Of a stretch of 64,000 nucleotides of DNA, positions 38,249 to 45,506 are shown piece by piece. Source of the stretch: Winogradskyella vincentii (GTDB lineage Bacteria > Bacteroidota > Bacteroidia > Flavobacteriales > Flavobacteriaceae). The DNA lies in contig NZ_JAIUJS010000005.1 in assembly GCF_020166345.1 (NCBI RefSeq), positions 94,645-158,644 on the forward strand, in the 5' to 3' direction. Position 1 is the stretch's first letter, and every line of letters starts with the position of its first letter. The notes under the pieces are model-generated. The model was given only the letters and a program-made list of their open reading frames with translations, was not told the origin of the DNA and did not search any database. Both the position numbers and the translations under genes were made by a program.

Positions 38249-39280
38249 ATGACCAATAGAAAGATCACTAAAATAGTTTTTTGTTGTGCAATATTTTGCA
38301 GTATGTTTTATCAATGTGATGAAGAAAAGGCTACTGAAGTAGCCGAAGATCTGCCAATAGAAGTAAATTTTAAACCAGAGTATACTCTTACCAAGGATCA
38401 AACACATAATAAATTTAGCAGTACCATACCACCTGTACTTACCGTCAAATCTGGTGCTGTTATTGAAGCTTTTACTGAAGATGCTAGTGATGAACAGTTT
38501 AATTTAAATTCTACGGTTAAAGATTTAGAGAATCTTGATTTTGAACCTATCCATCCCTTAACAGGACCTGTTTTTGTTGAAGATGCAGAACCAGGAGATG
38601 TTATAAAAGTAACATTGCATGAAATTGAGCTTGGAGATTGGGGCTGGAATGCCATCTATCCTGGATTTAGTTTTGTTGCCGACTCCATTAAAGGAGAATA
38701 CTTAAGAATATATGACCTTAAAAATGACAAAACTAAAGTCAACTTTAACGATTCAATTCAACTTAAGTTAAATCCATTTCCTGGCGTTATGGGAGTGGCT
38801 CCAGCTACATCTGAACTACTCAGTACCATTCCACCAAGGGCAAATGGCGGAAATATGGATGACCCTAATATGGCTGTTGGCACATCAATTTATTTCCCTG
38901 TATTTGTAGATGGTGGCTTATTCTCAATTGGTGATGGCCATGCTGTACAAGGTTTAGGCGAAGTATGTGGTACAGCTATAGAAGTACCGCTAAGAATAGT
39001 TTATGAGATTGAGTTGATTAAAAACAAATCCATTGAAGAGCCACAATACGAAACAAAGGATTACTATGCCACTACAGGCTACGGAACAACTATTGATATT
39101 GCGGCTAAAAAAGCAACACTTTATATGGTTGACTATTTAATGAAAGACCATAATTTAAGTGAAAATGAGGCTTATGCTTTGTGCTCTCTTGCTGGAGACC
39201 TCAAAATAGCAGAAGTTGTAGATTTACCGCATATGCTTGTTACCATGCATATGTCTAAAGATGTTTTAGGAATTAAATAA
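38249..39280 (+). CDS. Exported acetamidase/formamidase (FmdA/AmdA) family lipoprotein
   Basis: 343 residues. Hydrophobic N-terminus with a plausible lipobox MFYQC (Cys23). The FmdA fold is recognised from SGAVIEAFTEDA, HPLTGPVFVEDAEPGDV and GDGHAVQGLGEVCGTAIEVPL, the last holding the conserved His and Glu metal ligands. The family hydrolyses formamide or acetamide to ammonia and an acid, normally in the cytosol, so a secretion signal is unusual. Abuts the Hpt gene stop without a gap. Confidence 0.9.
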   Translation: MTNRKITKIVFCCAIFCSMFYQCDEEKATEVAEDLPIEVNFKPEYTLTKDQTHNKFSSTIPPVLTVKSGAVIEAFTEDASDEQFNLNSTVKDLENLDFEPIHPLTGPVFVEDAEPGDVIKVTLHEIELGDWGWNAIYPGFSFVADSIKGEYLRIYDLKNDKTKVNFNDSIQLKLNPFPGVMGVAPATSELLSTIPPRANGGNMDDPNMAVGTSIYFPVFVDGGLFSIGDGHAVQGLGEVCGTAIEVPLRIVYEIELIKNKSIEEPQYETKDYYATTGYGTTIDIAAKKATLYMVDYLMKDHNLSENEAYALCSLAGDLKIAEVVDLPHMLVTMHMSKDVLGIK

Positions 39281-39622
39281 TTACAAATTAAAATCAGACT
39301 TAATCTCTGCAGCTGCGTTTTCGACACCTTCTAATACAGTTTGCAATTGTGAAGTAATGTCTTTGTCTTCTTGTTCAAATTTCCCCCAATCTTGTACCTC
39401 TATTAAGGCATCATACGACGACAACCCAAATAATTCTAGAGTTGGTTTCATTTTATGAGCAGCTTGATAAGTTTCATAAAAATCATTTTCCGGAACCGCT
39501 TTTCTCAACCGATCCGCATCTACCGGAACTTCTTCAATAAACGCAGCGGCCAATGCCATAACGAAATCTTCATCGTTATCTGCCATTTCTCTTACTCGAT
39601 CTAATGTATAATGTTGTGCCAT
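39281..39622 (-). CDS. Histidine phosphotransfer (Hpt) domain protein
   Basis: 113 residues, all-helical. The phosphorylatable His is His56 (YQAAHKMKPTLELFG). No other domain, so it should shuttle phosphate between a hybrid histidine kinase and a response regulator encoded elsewhere. Last gene of the exonuclease-FAH-Hpt operon; its ATG directly follows the FAH stop. Confidence 0.88.
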   Translation of the reverse strand: MAQHYTLDRVREMADNDEDFVMALAAAFIEEVPVDADRLRKAVPENDFYETYQAAHKMKPTLELFGLSSYDALIEVQDWGKFEQEDKDITSQLQTVLEGVENAAAEIKSDFNL

Positions 39623-40234
39623 TTATTTTATTTTTATTGAAAACATTTCTTGGTCTTCAATGTATCCTTTTAATTGATCATTTGCAAAAACCTTACCAAC
39701 TCCGGCAGGTGTTCCTGTAAATATAATATCTCCAATTTTTAAAGTAAAATATTTTGAGACATATTCTATCAGTTCATCTATTTTCCATAACATTAGTCTG
39801 GTATTTCCTGTTTGCACTTGCTCTTCATTCTTTTTTAAACAAAATTTTATATTATCAATGTCAGCAAACTGAGTTTTGGGTAACCATTTACCTATTACTG
39901 CTGCACCATCAAAGGCTTTGGCTTTTTCCCAAGGTAATCCTTTTGATTTTAATTTTGCTTGTAAATCTCTGGCGGTGAAATCAATACCGAGACCTATTTC
40001 ATCATAATATTTATGTGCAAATTTCTTATCAATGTACTTCCCTACTTTTATAATTTTAACCAATACCTCAACCTCGTGATGTACCTCATCCGAAAACTCA
40101 GGGATAAAAAATGGTTGTTTCTTCAATAAAATTGAAGTATCAGGTTTAAGAAAAACCACTGGATCTGAAGGTTTTTCATTCTCTAATTCCTCAATGTGTT
40201 TTGTATAATTTCTTCCTATGCAGATAAGTTTCAT
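39623..40234 (-). CDS. Fumarylacetoacetate hydrolase (FAH) family protein
   Basis: 203 residues. MKLICIGRNYTKHIEEL and PVVFLKPDTS start the fold; HHEVEVLVKI supplies metal-binding Glu residues and IIFTGTPAGVG closes the active site. Members include acylpyruvases and oxaloacetate decarboxylases; length and start fit the FAHD1-type group. The start overlaps the exonuclease stop (TAATG). Cytosolic. Confidence 0.92.
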   Translation of the reverse strand: MKLICIGRNYTKHIEELENEKPSDPVVFLKPDTSILLKKQPFFIPEFSDEVHHEVEVLVKIIKVGKYIDKKFAHKYYDEIGLGIDFTARDLQAKLKSKGLPWEKAKAFDGAAVIGKWLPKTQFADIDNIKFCLKKNEEQVQTGNTRLMLWKIDELIEYVSKYFTLKIGDIIFTGTPAGVGKVFANDQLKGYIEDQEMFSIKIK

Positions 40235-41010
40235 TAGCCTAATTTATTATTAAACTGACGTAATTTAATTGCAGTTAACACTTTTTTAGTATACAACGGA
40301 AAATCCGCATTAAGCAACCATCCAAAATATCCAGGTTCCTGTTCCATAACATCAACAACTCGCTTTCCCTTATGCTTTCCAAATGAGAAACACTCCTCTC
40401 CCTCTTTATTGTAGATTAAAAAACCGGCAAAATCTGCAAACTTTTTACGAGAACTAAATTCAGCTAAAAATTTAGTGTCGTTCTCTAACTCATCATATCT
40501 TGAAAGTTGAGCCTTTAATACTTCATAAGTAGCTTTTGTATCTGCTTCTGCACTATGTGCATCATCTAAATTTTTATCACAGTAAAACTTATAAGCGGCA
40601 CTTAGTGTCCTTTGCTCCATTTTATGGAATATGGTTTGCACATCTACGGCAACTCGGTTTTTCATATCAAAATCTACTTCAGTACGTAACATTTCTTCAG
40701 CCAAAAGCGGAATATCAAATCGATTAGAATTAAACCCACCTAAATCAGAATCCTTGATTAAAGTATGGACCTCTTTTGCAATTTCCTTAAAGGTCGGAGC
40801 ATCTGCAACGTCTGCATCTGAAATTCCATGCACTTTTGTAACCTCTGGCGGAATTGGTATGGTAGGATTAACCAATTTCGTATACGATTCTTCTTTGCCA
40901 TTAGGAAAGACTTTAAGTATAGAAATCTCAACGACTCTGTCTTTTGAAATATTAATACCTGTGGTTTCTAAGTCAAAAAAACAGATTGGTTTATTCAGAT
41001 TTAATTGCAT
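40234..41010 (-). CDS. DEDDh 3'-5' exonuclease with C-terminal DUF3820 domain
   Basis: 258 residues. The DnaQ-type exonuclease (about 8-170) has FFDLETTG for the first Asp-Glu pair, GGFNSNRFDIPLLAEE for the second Asp and HSAEADTKATYEV with the catalytic His and Asp. Residues about 205-250 form a DUF3820 domain (FSFGKHKGKRVVDVMEQEPGYFGW). Probably a DNA/RNA-trimming nuclease, not the replicative polymerase subunit. First gene of a three-gene operon; a TACCTTTG box is 16 bp upstream. Confidence 0.92.
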   Translation of the reverse strand: MQLNLNKPICFFDLETTGINISKDRVVEISILKVFPNGKEESYTKLVNPTIPIPPEVTKVHGISDADVADAPTFKEIAKEVHTLIKDSDLGGFNSNRFDIPLLAEEMLRTEVDFDMKNRVAVDVQTIFHKMEQRTLSAAYKFYCDKNLDDAHSAEADTKATYEVLKAQLSRYDELENDTKFLAEFSSRKKFADFAGFLIYNKEGEECFSFGKHKGKRVVDVMEQEPGYFGWLLNADFPLYTKKVLTAIKLRQFNNKLG

Positions 41011-41026
41011 ACTCTAAAATTTTCTA

Positions 41027-41034
41027 CAAAGGTA
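41027..41034 (-). promoter_or_regulatory. Candidate -7 box (TACCTTTG) of the exonuclease operon
   Basis: TAnnTTTG match on the minus strand, 16 bp upstream of the exonuclease start. Confidence 0.5.
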
Positions 41035-41119
41035 GTGGATTTAGTCACAATAATAATTGAAAACAAATATTTGAGGAAACGATAAATTTAGGCGAATTTT
41101 GTTTTGAAAAATAATAGTC

Positions 41120-42196
41120 ATGACACAAAATTCCAAAACTAAATTGGCCTTTAATTGTGGTGCAACAATGAAAAATAGATTTATGATTGCACCTCTAACC
41201 AACCAACAGAGCCACGAAGACGGAAGACTATCTGATGATGAGTATAAATGGCTCACCATGAGAGCTAAAGGCGGTTTTGGCTTGGTAATGACTTGCGCAT
41301 CTCATGTACAAGAGGTCGGAAAAGGTTTTTCTGGACAATTAGGTATATTTTCAGATGATTTAATTGATGGTCACAAAAGGCTAGCATCAGAAATTAAATC
41401 TCATGGTAGTTTGGCCGTTATACAATTGCATCATGCAGGTATGAGGTCACCATATGAGGTGATAAAACAAAAAGCCGTTTGTCCTTCAGATAGTGAAAAA
41501 CACAATGCTAGAGCATTAACACTTACAGAGGTTCATCAATTGAGGCAAGATTTCATAGGTGCAGCTACAAGAGCAAAGAAATGCGGTTATGATGGTATTG
41601 AAGTCCATGGCGCTCATGGTTACATCCTAACTCAGTTTTTAAGTTCTAAAATTAATCAACGTACTGATGAATATGGTGGTTCATTAGAAAATAGAGCACG
41701 ATTATTATATGAAATCGTAGATGGAATTAGACAAGCATGCGGTAATGAATTTTTAATTGGTGTAAGATTATCACCAGAGCGATTTGGAATGCAATTAAGT
41801 GAGATGATGAAAGTCAGTCAAACGCTAATTAACGAGCATGAAATCGATTTCTTAGATTTATCCTTATGGGATTGTTTTAAAAAGCCTGAAGAATATCCTG
41901 AAAGCGAACTTAGTTTAATGGAACATGTTCTTCAACTAAATTTCAAAAATGTAAAGCTTACTGTAGCTGGGAATATTCGAAGTGGTAAAGATGTTAGAAA
42001 GGTGCTTGAGGCTGGTGTTGATTTTGTAACTATTGGCCGTTCTGCTATTTTACATCACGATTTCCCTCAAAAAGTTATTGAAAACCCAAGTTTTATGCCA
42101 GTAGAAAATCCTGTTTCAGAAGATTATTTAAAATCTGAAGGATTAAGTAAAACATTTATTAATTATATGAAACGCTGGGAAGGTTTCGTAAAATAA
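41120..42196 (+). CDS. NADH:flavin oxidoreductase (old yellow enzyme family)
   Basis: 358 residues. KNRFMIAPLTNQQSHEDGRLSDDEYKW is the FMN-binding start of the barrel; IQLHHAGMRS, GIEVHGAHGYILTQFLS and NQRTDEYGGSLENRARL follow in the canonical order, and VAGNIRSGKD binds the phosphate. The enzyme reduces alpha,beta-unsaturated carbonyls with NAD(P)H. Substrate not predictable. Cytosolic. Confidence 0.94.
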   Translation: MTQNSKTKLAFNCGATMKNRFMIAPLTNQQSHEDGRLSDDEYKWLTMRAKGGFGLVMTCASHVQEVGKGFSGQLGIFSDDLIDGHKRLASEIKSHGSLAVIQLHHAGMRSPYEVIKQKAVCPSDSEKHNARALTLTEVHQLRQDFIGAATRAKKCGYDGIEVHGAHGYILTQFLSSKINQRTDEYGGSLENRARLLYEIVDGIRQACGNEFLIGVRLSPERFGMQLSEMMKVSQTLINEHEIDFLDLSLWDCFKKPEEYPESELSLMEHVLQLNFKNVKLTVAGNIRSGKDVRKVLEAGVDFVTIGRSAILHHDFPQKVIENPSFMPVENPVSEDYLKSEGLSKTFINYMKRWEGFVK

Positions 42197-42200
42197 AGAA

Positions 42201-42220
42201 GCACAGTAATTAAACTGTGC
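42201..42220. terminator. Weak hairpin between convergent genes
   Basis: GCACAGT (42201-42207) pairs with ACTGTGC (42214-42220). No T-tract follows on either strand, so termination would be inefficient. Confidence 0.3.
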
Positions 42221-42250
42221 CTCTAAATAAATATAATATTTGAGTAAAAA

Positions 42251-43591
42251 TTAAATTTCTCTATCCATATCCCAAGCTTCGAGATAATTTTTAACGGCTT
42301 GGACAAATTGCCCTCCCAACGCACCGTTAACAACACGATGGTCGTACGAATGTGAAAGGAACATTCTGTATCGTATTCCAATAAAATCGCCCTCTGGAGT
42401 TTCAATTACTGCCGGAACTTTTCTTATAGCACCTAAAGCCAATATACCAACCTGTGGCTGATTAATAATAGGCGTTCCCATAATACTTCCAAATGTACCA
42501 ACATTAGTAACAGTATAAGTACCATCTTGGATCTCATCTGGTTTTAATTCGCCTATTCTTGCTCTGTTGGCTAAATCATTTACTTTTTTGGCCATACCAA
42601 GTAAATTCAATTGATCAGCATCTTTAATTACAGGTACAATTAAATTACCATCAGGTAAAGCGGCAGCCATTCCTAAATTTATATTCTTCTTTTTTACGAT
42701 ATTGTCACCTTGAACGGAAATATTCAACATCGGATAATCTCTCAATGCCTTGGCAACTGCCTCTAAAAAGATAGGCGTAAATGTTAGATTTTCACCTTCA
42801 CGTTTTTTGAAAATGTCTTTATGCTTGTTTCTCCAATTCCAAATATTTGTCACATCTGCCTCAATGAATGATTGCACATGAGCCGAAGTTTGGACCGATT
42901 CTACCATATGCTTGGAAATGAGTTTACCCATTCTGGTCATTTCAATGATTTCATCACCTCCAGATGCAATAACAGGTGTAGCTTCTTGATGTTGTACAAC
43001 AGGTTTTGACACAGATTTCGTCTCAACTTTTTGTTCTACTACTGGCTGTACTTGAGATACTTCAGTAGGTTTAGCACCTCTATTTTCTAGATAGGCCTTC
43101 ATGTCATTTTTTGTAACACGTCCATCTTTACCAGTTCCTGGAATTATATCTAACTCACTTTGTGATACGCCTTCCTGCTTTGCTATGTTTCTAACTAGTG
43201 GTGAATAAAACCGATCTCCAGATGATATTACAGGTTCAACAGATTGTTGTGCAGCCACAACCGTTTGGGCTACCTCTTGAACTATTTCTTGTTCTTTTAC
43301 CTCATCCTTAACTGCCTCAACAGGAGCACTTGCAGTCTCTTGTTCTTCGCCTTCAATTTCAATTACGGCAATAGTTTGCCCAACTTGAACAACATCATCT
43401 ACATTAAACAATTTTTCAACCAAAACACCATCTACTTCACTAGGAACTTCACTATCTACCTTATCAGTTGCAATTTCTAAAACTGCCTCGTCCGCTTCAA
43501 TAGTATCACCAACTTCCTTTAACCATGACGTAATTGTTGCTTCAGCAACACTCTCTCCCATTTTAGGTAACTTAAGTTCAAACTTTGCCAT
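42251..43591 (-). CDS. 2-oxo acid dehydrogenase E2 (dihydrolipoamide acyltransferase)
   Basis: 446 residues from the Met at 43589-43591; the Met at 43621 adds ten residues not seen in the family. A lipoyl domain (lipoylated Lys44 in ATDKVDSEVP), an Ala/Val/Glu/Gln-rich linker, a peripheral-subunit-binding domain (about 130-165, SPLVRNIAKQEGV) and the catalytic domain (about 215-446). The active-site motif near residue 418 is DHRVVNG, where most E2 enzymes have HxxxDG. It is probably the branched-chain E2 or a related complex; E1 and E3 are not adjacent. Confidence 0.92.
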   Translation of the reverse strand: MAKFELKLPKMGESVAEATITSWLKEVGDTIEADEAVLEIATDKVDSEVPSEVDGVLVEKLFNVDDVVQVGQTIAVIEIEGEEQETASAPVEAVKDEVKEQEIVQEVAQTVVAAQQSVEPVISSGDRFYSPLVRNIAKQEGVSQSELDIIPGTGKDGRVTKNDMKAYLENRGAKPTEVSQVQPVVEQKVETKSVSKPVVQHQEATPVIASGGDEIIEMTRMGKLISKHMVESVQTSAHVQSFIEADVTNIWNWRNKHKDIFKKREGENLTFTPIFLEAVAKALRDYPMLNISVQGDNIVKKKNINLGMAAALPDGNLIVPVIKDADQLNLLGMAKKVNDLANRARIGELKPDEIQDGTYTVTNVGTFGSIMGTPIINQPQVGILALGAIRKVPAVIETPEGDFIGIRYRMFLSHSYDHRVVNGALGGQFVQAVKNYLEAWDMDREI

Positions 43592-43682
43592 ATCTATAAT
43601 TTGAAGGTCTTTATTAGTCAATTAAATGCAAAATTAATAAAAAATCAGATATTTTGTTGATTTTTATTCATTTTGAATCTAT

Positions 43683-44783
43683 TTAAAATTTTACCACAAC
43701 GCCTCTACTGACAGAAGAATCGCTTCCAAGGATAAAATTACTGCTTTTCAGTAAAAATCTATAGACACAATTAACTTGTTTTGATTTTTGCTTCATATCG
43801 TTAATTATGGTCTTAAATTCTGTATAATCGCAATCATAAACCAGCATACTATCTGGTTGTAATTCAATCCCCAAGTCTTGTATAGGCTCAATTGGTTTAA
43901 CTAACTTATTTGAAACACCGCTATTCAAGTTTTCCGCAAAAATATAGGTGCTTTTTATCATTGGTGCTTTAGACTGTTTAGATCTACTTGTAATCTTTAG
44001 GGCTTTTATCCCGAACCAAACAATAGTATTAAACAAAGGATTGCTTTTAAAATGCTTCTTATAAAAAATTTGCATCGCATTGAAAAATCGTTCTGCATAA
44101 ACACTATTTTTCATAGTACTCTCACCCTTGAAATGTATTATGCTCGTTTTGCCAAAATAATAATTTGTATAACCAGATTTTTTAATTCTATACGATAGAT
44201 CTATATCCTCACCGTACATGAAGTAGTCCTCATCAAATCCTCCTACTTCATTATATATTTTTGATTTCAAAAACATAAATGCACCTACATAAACATCTGC
44301 CTTGCCTACTCCATCTTTATCAATATGATTGGCATAGTATGATTTATCCATACCAATCATTTTCCTAATAGATACAAACGGTGTTGGAATATTGCGTTTA
44401 CTTTCTGGCAGAAAACATCCCGTCCCATCAATAAGCTGGCAACCAACTATCCCAGTTTTTGCTCTTTGGTTATAAAACTCTATTAGTTTAATAAAGGTGT
44501 CTTCTGCAACAACCGTATCTGGATTAAGGATGCAAAGGAATTCTCCCTTTGCGGAGGCTACTCCAATATTATTACCTTTTGAAAAACCAAAATTATCTTC
44601 ATTCTCAATCAATTTAACCTTGGGAAATTTAGACTTAACCATGGCGCAACTTCCATCATTGGAGGCATTGTCTACAACAATTATCTGACTCTCTATTGTA
44701 CTAGTTGCCCTTACCACACTTTTTAGACACAACTCTAAAAAGTGCTCAACATTATAATTAAGAATAATAATTGAAAGTTTCAC
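43683..44783 (-). CDS. Family 2 glycosyltransferase
   Basis: 366 residues, no signal peptide. The GT-A fold has LSIIILNYNVEHFLELCL, VVDNASNDGS and CILNPDTV with the metal-binding Asp, followed by GGFDEDYFMYGEDIDLSYRI, typical of WbbL-like rhamnosyltransferases. A membrane-near amphipathic C-terminal half and about 100 extra residues with no match follow. Likely acts in lipopolysaccharide or exopolysaccharide synthesis at the inner membrane. Six bases downstream of recR, so probably co-transcribed. Confidence 0.9.
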   Translation of the reverse strand: MKLSIIILNYNVEHFLELCLKSVVRATSTIESQIIVVDNASNDGSCAMVKSKFPKVKLIENEDNFGFSKGNNIGVASAKGEFLCILNPDTVVAEDTFIKLIEFYNQRAKTGIVGCQLIDGTGCFLPESKRNIPTPFVSIRKMIGMDKSYYANHIDKDGVGKADVYVGAFMFLKSKIYNEVGGFDEDYFMYGEDIDLSYRIKKSGYTNYYFGKTSIIHFKGESTMKNSVYAERFFNAMQIFYKKHFKSNPLFNTIVWFGIKALKITSRSKQSKAPMIKSTYIFAENLNSGVSNKLVKPIEPIQDLGIELQPDSMLVYDCDYTEFKTIINDMKQKSKQVNCVYRFLLKSSNFILGSDSSVSRGVVVKF

Positions 44784-44789
44784 GAATCC

Positions 44790-45407
44790 CTAGGATTTTA
44801 AAGAGGCTTCAAACGGAACTCTATCAATGATACTTCTTCCTAAAGTTATTTCATCGGTATACTCTAACTCGTTACCAGCTGCAACACCTCTAGCTATTGT
44901 TGAAGTAGCAACTTCAGTTCCTTGAATTTGCCTGAATATATAAAAATTGGTAGTATCACCTTCCATAGTTGGACTCATTGCAAAAATTAGTTCTTTTACA
45001 TGTCCACTCTTCACTTTTTGAACCAATGAATCAATATTTAAATCTTGTGGACCTATTCCATCCATTGGTGAAATTTTACCACCTAAAACATGGTACAATC
45101 CTTTAAATGAACTTGTATTTTCAATGGCCATAACATCTCTGATATCCTCAACTACACAAATTAAATCCTCTTGTCTATTTGGATTGGAACAAATTTCACA
45201 TAATTCCTTATCGCTGATATTATGGCACGATTTACAAAACTTTATTTCAGATCTTACTTTAGTTAACGCATCTGCCAATTGAAAGGTTTGGGAGTCTGGT
45301 TGACGGAGCATATGCAATACTAATCTCAAAGCTGTACGCTTACCTATACCAGGTAATTGAGACATCTCATTTACTGCATTTTCAAGAAGTTTAGATGAAA
45401 ATTCCAT
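44790..45407 (-). CDS. recR: Recombination protein RecR
   Basis: 205 residues, normal length. Helix-hairpin-helix [15 protein letters not shown], a C4 zinc finger ([16 protein letters not shown]) and a Toprim domain starting [14 protein letters not shown] are in the standard order. It works with RecO (and RecF) to load RecA on gapped DNA. Cytosolic. Confidence 0.96.
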   Translation of the reverse strand: MEFSSKLLENAVNEMSQLPGIGKRTALRLVLHMLRQPDSQTFQLADALTKVRSEIKFCKSCHNISDKELCEICSNPNRQEDLICVVEDIRDVMAIENTSSFKGLYHVLGGKISPMDGIGPQDLNIDSLVQKVKSGHVKELIFAMSPTMEGDTTNFYIFRQIQGTEVATSTIARGVAAGNELEYTDEITLGRSIIDRVPFEASLKS

Positions 45408-45447
45408 AGTTGCGAAGGTACAGTTTTTAAGTTCAATGAAAAAGTAT

Positions 45448-45484
45448 AAAAAAGTCCAATTATCAAGTAAAACAATTGGACTAA
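45448..45484 (-). terminator. Terminator of the large T9SS protein gene
   Basis: Minus strand: AGTCCAATT (45453-45461, as the 3' arm) pairs with 45474-45482, loop of 12 bases, followed by a T-rich run. It begins 25 bp past the stop at 45507. Confidence 0.65.
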
Positions 45485-45506
45485 ACTTGTTTTAAGTTTG
45501 AGAATT

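Noticed and set aside
40631..41017. Plus-strand 128-residue frame
   Set aside because: Antisense to the DEDDh exonuclease, which has all catalytic motifs.
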